Below, piece after piece: positions 37,584 to 45,100 of a stretch of DNA of 64,000 nt (positions within the stretch are counted from its first letter, which is position 1; each line of letters opens with the position of its first letter). The notes under the pieces are model-generated. The model saw only the letters and a program-made list of their open reading frames with translations. It was not told the origin of the DNA and searched no databases. The position numbers and the translations under genes were made by a program. Source of the DNA: an uncultured Thioclava sp. (GTDB taxonomy: Bacteria; Pseudomonadota; Alphaproteobacteria; Rhodobacterales; Rhodobacteraceae). Location of the stretch: assembly GCF_913064665.1 (NCBI RefSeq), contig NZ_CAJYBT010000004.1, positions 1 to 64,000 on the forward strand, read 5' to 3'.

Positions 37584-38542
37584 GCATCGCATTGCAAGTC
37601 ACTGACCTATCAAAGACATTTCCTGTCGGAAAGAAACTTTTCGGCGGTGCCAAGGGGGCCGTAAAGGCAGTGCATCCAATCACGCTATCGGTCAACACCG
37701 GCGAAACTTTGGGCATCGTGGGTGAAAGCGGTTGTGGCAAGTCCACCTTGGCGCGGATGCTTGTGGGACTGATCCCGGCAACAACGGGCCAGATCGAGAT
37801 CGAGGGCGCGGCGCTTAATACCGCCGACCCGGCGGACTTTGGTAAGCGTATCCAATACGTGTTCCAAGACCCGATCAGCAGTCTCAACCCGCGCAAGACG
37901 ATCCGCCAAATCATGGATGCGCCGCTGAAGCTGCTGCATAAGATGGACCGTCCTGCGCGCGAAAAGCGCATTCTTGAGATTTTCGATAGTGTGAACCTGC
38001 GCGCCGATTTTCTGGATCGCTATCCGCATGAATTTTCCGGCGGTCAGGCGCAGCGTATCGGCATCGCGCGCGCGCTTGCCGCCCAAGCGCGTATCCTGAT
38101 TTTGGATGAGCCCGTCTCGGCGCTGGATGTCTCGGTGCAGGCTCAGGTTTTGAACCTGCTCGCGGATCTCAAACACGAATTCGGCCTGACCTATCTTTTC
38201 ATCAGCCACGATCTGGCGGTGGTCGAGGCCGTGTCAGACCGCATAGCCGTGCTCTATTTCGGTTCGGTCGTCGAGGAAGGTCGCGCCGAAGAGATTTTCG
38301 CCAATCCGCGCCATCCCTACACCAAATTGCTAGCCGAGAGCGCGCCTGTCGTGGGCCGCGCGCTTGGCGACCCCGAACAGGGTCAGGCAGAGCTGCCAAA
38401 TCCGCTCAACCCGCCGCCCGGCTGCGCATTTGCCAATCGCTGCCCGTATGCCAGCGGTCAATGCCGCAAAACCGTGCCCGTGCTGGAACAGATCGGGCCC
38501 GATCAGCGCGTGGCCTGCTATCATCCGCTGCCATCAGCCTAG
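37580..38542 (+). CDS. ABC transporter ATP-binding protein, DppF/OppF type
   Basis: Second ATPase of the first transporter. 320 residues with Walker A GESGCGKSTLARMLVGL, Q-loop FQDPISSLNPRKTI, signature EFSGGQAQRIGIARALA, Walker B ILILDEPVSALD and the C-terminal oligopeptide-type cluster GCAFANRCPYASGQC. Last gene of the plus-strand set; a short hairpin with T-tract follows. Confidence 0.95.
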   Translation: MSIALQVTDLSKTFPVGKKLFGGAKGAVKAVHPITLSVNTGETLGIVGESGCGKSTLARMLVGLIPATTGQIEIEGAALNTADPADFGKRIQYVFQDPISSLNPRKTIRQIMDAPLKLLHKMDRPAREKRILEIFDSVNLRADFLDRYPHEFSGGQAQRIGIARALAAQARILILDEPVSALDVSVQAQVLNLLADLKHEFGLTYLFISHDLAVVEAVSDRIAVLYFGSVVEEGRAEEIFANPRHPYTKLLAESAPVVGRALGDPEQGQAELPNPLNPPPGCAFANRCPYASGQCRKTVPVLEQIGPDQRVACYHPLPSA

Positions 38543-38552
38543 ATACTCGCGT

Positions 38553-38578
38553 AGGCAGTTGTTTTGCCTGAATTTTTT
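38553..38578 (+). terminator. Intrinsic terminator after the first ABC operon
   Basis: A five-base stem (AGGCA with TGCCT, seven-base loop) followed within four bases by six T residues, starting eleven bases after the ATPase stop codon. The stem is short, so efficiency is uncertain. Confidence 0.5.
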
Positions 38579-38611
38579 CCACACTGTCGGTGGCCAATGC
38601 ATCGCCCCTCA

Positions 38612-38791
38612 CTGCTCAAGCGAATTGATCCGCCGATACGATACGCCGCGTGATGACCAAGCTGCCGGTGATGCGGCTCGCTGGAGCGCCAAGCGTTTTA
38701 CGCCCGCGCCCGTGCCGGATTTGGCGTCGTGCACTGCACCGAAACCCGCCGCTTTGGCAGCTTCATCCTGCGCAAAGGCGTGACTATCTAA
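38612..38791 (+). pseudogene. Decayed RbsD/FucU-family gene remnant
   Basis: A short stretch between the two convergent ABC operons. The frame ending at the TAA of 38789-38791 reads GSLERQAFYARARAGFGVVH and on to RRFGSFILRKGV, closely resembling the C-terminus of RbsD/FucU sugar mutarotases (pattern ERFAFYERAR...YGNILLRKGV). Some 50 bases upstream, LLKRIDPPI in another frame resembles the FucU N-terminus (LKGIDP). Stops and frame changes lie between, and most of the roughly 145-residue protein is gone. Identification is from memory of the family pattern. Confidence 0.5.
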
Positions 38792-38818
38792 GCGTTCTGA
38801 CGGTGCTCCGCTTTCGGA

Positions 38819-39658
38819 TCATGCCGTTTCAAACAGCGCGCGACGGCGCTTTTGACGGGCGCGGATTTTGTCGAGATCGGCAATCGGGGTCGCGGCCAGC
38901 AAGGTGCGCGTATATTCGTGCTGTGGATTGGCAAAGATCGCATCGCGCGGCGCGTGTTCCACCACCTCACCATCCTTCATCACCATCACCTCATCGGCGA
39001 AATAGCGCACCACCGAAAGATCATGACTGATGAAGGCATAGGTTAGATTAAACTCGTCTTGCAAGTCTTTGAGAAGATTCAAGACTTGCGCCTGAATCGA
39101 CAGATCGAGCGCCGATACTGGCTCATCGAGAATGAGAACTTTCGGGTTGAGCATCAGCGCGCGCGCAATCGCGATCCGTTGGCGCTGACCGCCAGAAAAC
39201 ATATGCGGATAGCGGTTGTAATGGCGCCGCTCGAGCCCGACTTTTTCTAGCATGGTTTCGGCGCGCTCACGGCGCTCATTGGCCGACATTTTGGTGTTGA
39301 TGATCAGTGGTTCCGTCAGCACCTCGCCCACTTTCTGACGCGGATTCAGCGAGGAATACGGGTTTTGAAACACGATCTGCACTTTGGCGCGCAGCTCGGG
39401 TGTAATCTTTTGCGCGGTGATGTCGATGCGCTGACCTTCGATCAGCAACTCGCCGGAATTGGCCGGGTCGATCAGCGTCAGAATGCGCGCGAGCGTCGAT
39501 TTTCCGCAGCCAGATTCCCCGACAATCGCCAGCGTTTTGCCCTGCTCAAGCGCGAAGGAAATGCCATGCAGCGCGCGAATGATGCGCGCAGGGCGCATGA
39601 ACCCGCCCGAGACGGTATAGTCGCGCGTCACGTCGCGCACCTCTAAGATCACGCTCAT
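38819..39658 (-). CDS. ABC transporter ATP-binding protein, DppF/OppF type (second system)
   Basis: ATPase of the second peptide-type transporter. 279 residues from [16 protein letters not shown], with Walker A GESGCGKSTLARILTL, FQNPYSSLNPRQKV, signature MFSGGQRQRIAIARALM and Walker B VLILDEPVSALDLS. It lacks the C-terminal cysteine cluster seen in its counterpart at 37580-38542. Start overlaps the preceding ATPase by four bases. Confidence 0.94.
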   Translation of the reverse strand: MSVILEVRDVTRDYTVSGGFMRPARIIRALHGISFALEQGKTLAIVGESGCGKSTLARILTLIDPANSGELLIEGQRIDITAQKITPELRAKVQIVFQNPYSSLNPRQKVGEVLTEPLIINTKMSANERRERAETMLEKVGLERRHYNRYPHMFSGGQRQRIAIARALMLNPKVLILDEPVSALDLSIQAQVLNLLKDLQDEFNLTYAFISHDLSVVRYFADEVMVMKDGEVVEHAPRDAIFANPQHEYTRTLLAATPIADLDKIRARQKRRRALFETA

Positions 39659-40488
39659 ACCAGCCCCTCCCAACCATCACTTACCGTCAGCAGCCGATCC
39701 CCCGTCGCGTTTTCTGGCAAAGCTGCCAGCAGCGCGCGGGTGTAGGGGTGCTGGGGGTTCTCAAACAGGCTCAGCACATCGGCCTCTTCCATCTTTTTGC
39801 CCTGATATTGCACGCTGACACGGTCGGCGGTTTCCGCCACCACGCCCATGTCATGGGTGATCATGATCAGCCCCATGCCATAATCTTCCTGCAAAGCCAT
39901 CAGCAGATCGAGGATCTGTTTCTGGATCGTCACATCAAGCGCTGTTGTCGGCTCATCTGCGATCAGAAGCTTGGGTTTGCACGCAATTGCCATCGCGATC
40001 ATCACGCGCTGACATTGCCCGCCCGAAAGCTGATGGGGATACGATCTCAGCCGCCGCTCGGGTTCGGGAATGCCGACCTGATCGAACAGTTCCAGCGCGC
40101 GTTTATGCGCTGCTGCCCCTTTCAGGCCTAGGTGGCGATGCAGCACCTCCTCAATCTGGTAGCCGCAGGTAAACGAGGGGTTGAGCGAGGAAATCGGCTC
40201 TTGAAAGATCATCGAGATTTCGCGCCCGATGATCGACCGTCGCTCGCGGTCCGACATTTTCAGCATGTCGCGCCCGTCATATTCCATCACATCGGCGGTG
40301 ATCGTGGCGGTATCGGGCAACAGCCCCATCACCGCCAGCATCGAGACGGATTTGCCCGAGCCGGATTCCCCGACGATGGCGAGAACTTCGCGTTGGCTGA
40401 CCTCGACATCGATGGAATCCACGGCGCGAAATGGCCCCGCGGCGGTGTCGAATTCAACGGTGAGGTTGCGGATTTTCAGCAAGGACAT
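39655..40488 (-). CDS. ABC transporter ATP-binding protein, DppD/OppD type (second system)
   Basis: First ATPase of the second transporter. 277 residues with Walker [36 protein letters not shown], signature [17 protein letters not shown] and Walker [15 protein letters not shown]. Shorter than typical DppD (about 320) because the C-terminal cysteine-containing extension is missing. Four bases after the permease gene. Confidence 0.94.
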   Translation of the reverse strand: MSLLKIRNLTVEFDTAAGPFRAVDSIDVEVSQREVLAIVGESGSGKSVSMLAVMGLLPDTATITADVMEYDGRDMLKMSDRERRSIIGREISMIFQEPISSLNPSFTCGYQIEEVLHRHLGLKGAAAHKRALELFDQVGIPEPERRLRSYPHQLSGGQCQRVMIAMAIACKPKLLIADEPTTALDVTIQKQILDLLMALQEDYGMGLIMITHDMGVVAETADRVSVQYQGKKMEEADVLSLFENPQHPYTRALLAALPENATGDRLLTVSDGWEGLV

Positions 40489-40492
40489 TGGC

Positions 40493-41383
40493 TCAGCTCC
40501 GCTTCAGTTTCGGGTCAAGCGCATCGCGCAAGCCATCACCCATCAGGTTGATCGCCAGCACCGTGATCAGGATTGCAAGCCCCGGGAAGGTCACGACCCA
40601 CCACGCGCGCAGAATGAACTCACGCGCCTCAGATAGCATCGTGCCCCATTCCGGTGTCGGGGGCTGCGCGCCCATCCCGAGAAAGCCAAGCGCGGCGACA
40701 TCGAGGATCGCGTTGGAAAAGCTCATCGTGCCTTGAACGATCAGCGGCGCGAGGCAGTTGGGCAGTACGGTGCGAAACATCAGCCGCATATTGCCCGCGC
40801 CTGCAACCTGCGCCGCCATGACGTAATCTTTCGAGCGCTCCCCCAACACCGCCGCGCGGGTGAGACGGGCGAAATGGGGCTGATACACGATCGCAATCGC
40901 AATCATCGCATTGATCAATCCGGGGCCAAGGATCGCCACGAAAACCAGCGCCAATAGCAGCGACGGAAACGCAAGGATCACATCCATCACCCGCATGATC
41001 ACGGTATCAATCCAGCCGCCAAACCAGCCTGCCAGCAAGCCAAGGATCACCCCGACCGACAGCGCCAGCACAACCACGAAAAAGCCCACGAACAGCGAAT
41101 AGCGCGCGCCAAACAGCAGTCGTGACAAGATATCGCGCCCAATGGCATCGGTGCCCAGCCAAAAATGGCCATGCGCATTACCGGTCATCGGCTTGGCCAA
41201 CAGGGTGTCGCGAAATTGCACATCGGGCCCATGCCCTGCCAGTAGCGGTGCGGCAATGGCGGCAAACAAGATCAGCGCGAACACCACGAGTGCTATGACA
41301 GCACCACGGTTCTCGCTAAAGTAAAACCAGAATTCGGCCAATTGGGCGCGACGTGTTCCCGGCGTGAGTGTTGTGTCAGCCAT
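40493..41383 (-). CDS. ABC transporter permease, DppC/OppC type (second system)
   Basis: Membrane subunit. 296 residues from MADTTLTPGTRRAQLAEFWF, with the N-terminal helix, FWLGTDAIGRDILSRLLFGAR and the coupling region DYVMAAQVAGAGNMRLMFRTV. The frame continues upstream to 41422, but the ATG at 41383 fits the family and leaves a four-base spacer after the preceding permease. Confidence 0.93.
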   Translation of the reverse strand: MADTTLTPGTRRAQLAEFWFYFSENRGAVIALVVFALILFAAIAAPLLAGHGPDVQFRDTLLAKPMTGNAHGHFWLGTDAIGRDILSRLLFGARYSLFVGFFVVVLALSVGVILGLLAGWFGGWIDTVIMRVMDVILAFPSLLLALVFVAILGPGLINAMIAIAIVYQPHFARLTRAAVLGERSKDYVMAAQVAGAGNMRLMFRTVLPNCLAPLIVQGTMSFSNAILDVAALGFLGMGAQPPTPEWGTMLSEAREFILRAWWVVTFPGLAILITVLAINLMGDGLRDALDPKLKRS

Positions 41384-41387
41384 GATG

Positions 41388-42395
41388 TCACCTATGCCGG
41401 ATACGAGGATTGATAAGACCATACAGCAGGTCCACGATCAGGTTCACGACCATCACGATCACCGCGATCATCAGCAGCCCGCCCTGCACCGATGGATAGT
41501 CGCGCCGCGAGATCGAATCGACCATCCACTTGCCGATTCCGGGCCAGCTAAAGATCGTCTCGGTCAGGATCGCCCCGGCCATCAACATGCCAACCTGAAG
41601 GCCAATCGTGGTGACCACCGGGATCATCGCGTTGCGCAGCGCGTGAATACCGATCACCCGGCGCGGCGGCATGCCCTTGGCGCGTGCGGTGCGCACATAA
41701 TCTTCGCCCAGCACTTCAAGCATGGCCGAACGGGTCTGGCGTGCAATCACCGCCAACGGAATCGTGGCCAGCACGATCGAGGGCAAAATCAGATGGCTGA
41801 GCGCCGAGGACAGCGCACCTTTCTGCCCCGAGGCAATCGCATCCCAGATCATGAAATTCGTGCCATTGGGGAAGTAATACATCAGCGAAATGCGCCCCGA
41901 AACAGGGGTCCAGTGCAACACGCCCGAGAACAGGATGATCAAGAGCAGGCCCCACCAGAAGATCGGCATCGAATAGCCCACCAGCGCCGTCGTCATCGAG
42001 ACCTGATCAAACCACGAGCCGCGCTTGATAGCCGCGATCACGCCCACCGGCACACCGATGACGATGGCCAGAAACATCGCGCAGAACGCGAGCTCAAGCG
42101 TGGCGGGGAATAGCGTCAGGAATTCATGCAAAACAGGGCGGTGCGTGACGAGGCTATTGCCCAGATCGCCATGCAGCACGCGCCACAGAAACTCGCCATA
42201 TTGCACCCAGATCGGGCGATCAAAGCCCAGTTGATGGGTCAGTTCGGCATAGCGTTCCGGGCTTAGCCCGCGCTCGCCCGCCATAAGAAGCACCGGATCA
42301 CCGGGCAGCACCCGCACGAACCCGAAGGCCACAATGGTGATTCCGATCAAGGTCGGGATCAGCCAGAGAATCTTGCCGAGGAAAAATCTGATCAT
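41388..42395 (-). CDS. ABC transporter permease, DppB/OppB type (second system)
   Basis: Membrane subunit. 335 residues with MIRFFLGKILWLIPTLIGIT, VRVLPGDPVLLMAGERGLSP and the coupling motif YVRTARAKGMPPRRVIGIHAL; six membrane helices. 71 bases after the binding-protein gene, with a strong hairpin in between. Confidence 0.93.
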   Translation of the reverse strand: MIRFFLGKILWLIPTLIGITIVAFGFVRVLPGDPVLLMAGERGLSPERYAELTHQLGFDRPIWVQYGEFLWRVLHGDLGNSLVTHRPVLHEFLTLFPATLELAFCAMFLAIVIGVPVGVIAAIKRGSWFDQVSMTTALVGYSMPIFWWGLLLIILFSGVLHWTPVSGRISLMYYFPNGTNFMIWDAIASGQKGALSSALSHLILPSIVLATIPLAVIARQTRSAMLEVLGEDYVRTARAKGMPPRRVIGIHALRNAMIPVVTTIGLQVGMLMAGAILTETIFSWPGIGKWMVDSISRRDYPSVQGGLLMIAVIVMVVNLIVDLLYGLINPRIRHR

Positions 42396-42414
42396 GTCAG
42401 CCTGCTAAATTATC

Positions 42415-42441
42415 GGGGCGCCCGGATCAACCGGGCGCCCC
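42415..42441 (-). terminator. Strong intercistronic hairpin after the second binding-protein gene
   Basis: Perfect eleven-base stem (GGGGCGCCCGG with CCGGGCGCCCC, five-base loop) between the binding-protein stop and the permease start on the minus strand. No T-tract follows, so it probably stabilises the binding-protein message and lowers read-through rather than ending the operon. Confidence 0.65.
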
Positions 42442-42466
42442 TAAAGGATATGTCAGTGGCTCAGGA

Positions 42467-44065
42467 TTATTCCTGAATGTCCACCCCGTAGAAGTCATGA
42501 CCACCCAGCGGGCTCATCACATATCCGGTCACTTTTTTCGACATCGGCATGAACACCGTCGAATGGGCCAGCGTGTCCCACGGTGCTTGCTCTTTGAACA
42601 CGACCTGAGCCTGCTCATACAGCTTGGTGCGCTCTGCCATATCCGAGCTTTGCTTGGCCTTGGTGATCAGGTTTTCGAAATCCTTGTCACACCAGAAGGC
42701 ACGGTTGGCACCGCTTTCCGCACCCGCACAGCTCAGCAGCACGCCCAAGAAGTTGTCGGGATCGCCATTGTCACCCGTCCAGCCCAAGATTACCGCGCCG
42801 TCGCGGGCCGGATCTTTGGATTTCTTGAGGTATTCACCCCATTCATAGGACACGATATTGGCCGTCACGCCAACCTTGGCGAGATCGGATTGCATCAACT
42901 CGGCGGTGCGGCGTGCATTGGGCATGTAGGGCCGCTGCACGGGCATCGCCCAGATGTTCATCGTCAAGTCTTTCACCCCTGCCGCATCAAGCATTTTCTT
43001 AGCTTCTGCAGGATCATAGGCGTCGTCCTTGATGTCCTTGTTATAGGACCACATGGTCGGCGGGATCGGGTTCTTGGCGACTTGACCGGCACCTTGGAAC
43101 ACCGCTTCGATGATCGCTTGCTTGTTGATCGCCATGTTCAGCGCTTTACGCACGTTCACATTGTCGAACGGCGCTTGCTTGGTGTTATAGGCAAGATAGG
43201 CGACGTTCAGACCGGGCTGCTCTTCCACGGTCAGGTTCTTGTCGGCTTTGAGTGCGGCAATATCTGCCGGTGCCGGATAGGGCATGATCTGGCATTCACC
43301 CGCTTGCAGTTTTTGCATGCGCACAGCCGGATCGGGGGTGATCGCAAAGATCAGATCATCCACCGGGGTCTTGCCTTTGAAATAGTCCGGATTCGCCTTG
43401 TAGCGGATCACAGCGTCTTTCTGATATGCGACGAACTCAAACGGCCCCGTGCCGACGGGCACGTTGTTGATGTCGGCCTTGCGATCTTCGCTTGCCAGCT
43501 TGTCGGCATATTCCTTGGACAGGATCGAGGCGAAATCCATCGCCATATCTGCCAGGAACGGCGCGTTGGGCTCGGTCAGGGTGAACTTGACCGTCAGGTC
43601 ATCGACCTTCTCGACCGATTTCACGATCTTGGGCATGTCCATCGCGTTGTAATATTCATACGAGATGCCGGGCGCATATTGATAATAGGCGTTTTTCGGG
43701 TCCGCTTGACGATCAAACGAGAAGATCACGTCATCTGCGTTAAAATCGCGCGTCGGGGTAAAGCCGTCGACCGAGTGGAATTTCACGCCCGGACGCAGGT
43801 GGAACGTGTAGGTCAGCCCGTCTGCGGACACATCCCATTTCTCGGCCAGACCCGGTTCGATTTCGGTGGTGCCGGGTTTGAACTCGACCAGTTGGTCATA
43901 AACCGGGTGCGACGACGCATCAAAGGTCGTGCCAGCGGTATAAGGCGCGGGATCAAACCCCTCGGGCGAAGCCTCTGAGCAATAGACAAGCGTCTTGGCC
44001 CCGGCTGCACCCGCCGTCAACATGACAGCGGCGGAACATGCCAGAAGCATTGAACGAATGGTCAT
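42467..44065 (-). CDS. ABC transporter substrate-binding protein, dipeptide family (second system)
   Basis: Periplasmic receptor of the second transporter, DppA-like. 532 residues with a Sec signal peptide (MTIRSMLLACSAAVMLTAGA, cleavage after AGA/AKA). Typical segments: LVYCSEASPEGFDPAPYTAG, RPGVKFHSVDGFTPTRDFNA, VGTGPFEFVAYQKDAVIRY and ILGWTGDNGDPDNFLGVLLSC, the last being strongly DppA-like. AGGAAGGA precedes the ATG. First gene of a five-gene minus-strand operon; its leader (44066-44217) shows no copy of the GntR palindrome. Confidence 0.95.
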   Translation of the reverse strand: MTIRSMLLACSAAVMLTAGAAGAKTLVYCSEASPEGFDPAPYTAGTTFDASSHPVYDQLVEFKPGTTEIEPGLAEKWDVSADGLTYTFHLRPGVKFHSVDGFTPTRDFNADDVIFSFDRQADPKNAYYQYAPGISYEYYNAMDMPKIVKSVEKVDDLTVKFTLTEPNAPFLADMAMDFASILSKEYADKLASEDRKADINNVPVGTGPFEFVAYQKDAVIRYKANPDYFKGKTPVDDLIFAITPDPAVRMQKLQAGECQIMPYPAPADIAALKADKNLTVEEQPGLNVAYLAYNTKQAPFDNVNVRKALNMAINKQAIIEAVFQGAGQVAKNPIPPTMWSYNKDIKDDAYDPAEAKKMLDAAGVKDLTMNIWAMPVQRPYMPNARRTAELMQSDLAKVGVTANIVSYEWGEYLKKSKDPARDGAVILGWTGDNGDPDNFLGVLLSCAGAESGANRAFWCDKDFENLITKAKQSSDMAERTKLYEQAQVVFKEQAPWDTLAHSTVFMPMSKKVTGYVMSPLGGHDFYGVDIQE

Positions 44066-44217
44066 TATTTATCCTTCCTGTTGGTTAGTCTTCGGCTGTG
44101 CCGACTCGCCATCTTATGAGGTCAAATCCCGACACGAACTGGTGAGGGAGTAAAACGTCATTTGATTGCTTGGTCAACAAATGCCGCAACGTCGCCCATC
44201 ACGAGGCGTTGAAATGT

Positions 44218-45096
44218 TCAGCTTAAAGCAAGGACATCTACCGCCTGCGCGCTTTGCTGCCCGCCTGCCCCGCGCATTGCCCCGCGCAAGGGCGGCACAT
44301 CATCGTAATCGCGACCATAGCCAACGGTAATATAATCCTCGCCCGCAGTCTGATTGTTGGTCGGATCGAATTCCACCCAGCCCATATCGACCCCCGCCCA
44401 GGCGCGCACCCAGGCATGCATCGCATCCGCCCCCTCAAGGCGCGGTTGGCCGGGGGGCGGATAGGTCCGTAAAAACCCCGACACATAGCCCGCAGGCACG
44501 CCGATCCCGCGCAAACAAGAAATCATGATATGGGTGAAATCCTGACACACGCCATGGCGATTGACAAAAGCCTCGGCGGCGGGGGTGTCCACATTGGTGG
44601 CCTTGGCGTCAAAACGCATCTCTTCAAACAGCGCGCGCCCAATCGCCTCAATCGCCTGATAGGCGGTCATGCCGGGCGAAATCAACGAGCGCGCAAAGGC
44701 GGTCATGTCAGGATCGGGCGCAGCGCGGTGCGAGGCCCCCATAAAATGATGCGGACTCATCGGCCCCAAATCGCGTTGCTGGGCCAGTTCTTCACGCAAC
44801 TCCCCCAACGAGCACGACAGATCAAACGCCGAGGATGCCGCCAAGCGATCAACCTTCGCCTCCAGCGTGACTTCGATTTCTGCCAAGGGCAGATGCCACG
44901 CAACCGAGGTCACGGCATTGCCAAAAAAGTCGCAGCTGTCATGACGTTCAGACGGGACCGGATCAAACTGCAACAGCCGCGCGCGCACTACCTGCACGCC
45001 TTCGATATCGCCGGGCAGCAAACGCAACATGTTGCGCGCGTGGTCAGAGGGCGCGTCATAGGCGTATTTCAGCTTTAGCTTCAGCTCATAACGCAT
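44218..45096 (-). CDS. Transglutaminase-like cysteine peptidase family protein
   Basis: Papain-like transglutaminase fold, most likely a protease or peptide-processing enzyme. 292 residues: N-terminal Bact_transglu_N beta domain (about 1-85), then the catalytic core with NRHGVCQDFTH (Cys184), DAMHAWVRAW (His227) and VEFDPTNNQT (Asp244), giving an intact triad. No signal peptide. It lies four bases after the ATP-grasp/alpha-E gene and is the third member of a three-gene set whose partners suggest peptide-bond formation and cleavage. Confidence 0.9.
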   Translation of the reverse strand: MRYELKLKLKYAYDAPSDHARNMLRLLPGDIEGVQVVRARLLQFDPVPSERHDSCDFFGNAVTSVAWHLPLAEIEVTLEAKVDRLAASSAFDLSCSLGELREELAQQRDLGPMSPHHFMGASHRAAPDPDMTAFARSLISPGMTAYQAIEAIGRALFEEMRFDAKATNVDTPAAEAFVNRHGVCQDFTHIMISCLRGIGVPAGYVSGFLRTYPPPGQPRLEGADAMHAWVRAWAGVDMGWVEFDPTNNQTAGEDYITVGYGRDYDDVPPLRGAMRGAGGQQSAQAVDVLALS

Positions 45097-45100
45097 TGGG

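Noticed and set aside
42497..43978. 493-codon open frame opposite the second binding-protein gene
   Set aside because: Antisense shadow; the minus-strand frame has a signal peptide and clear family motifs.
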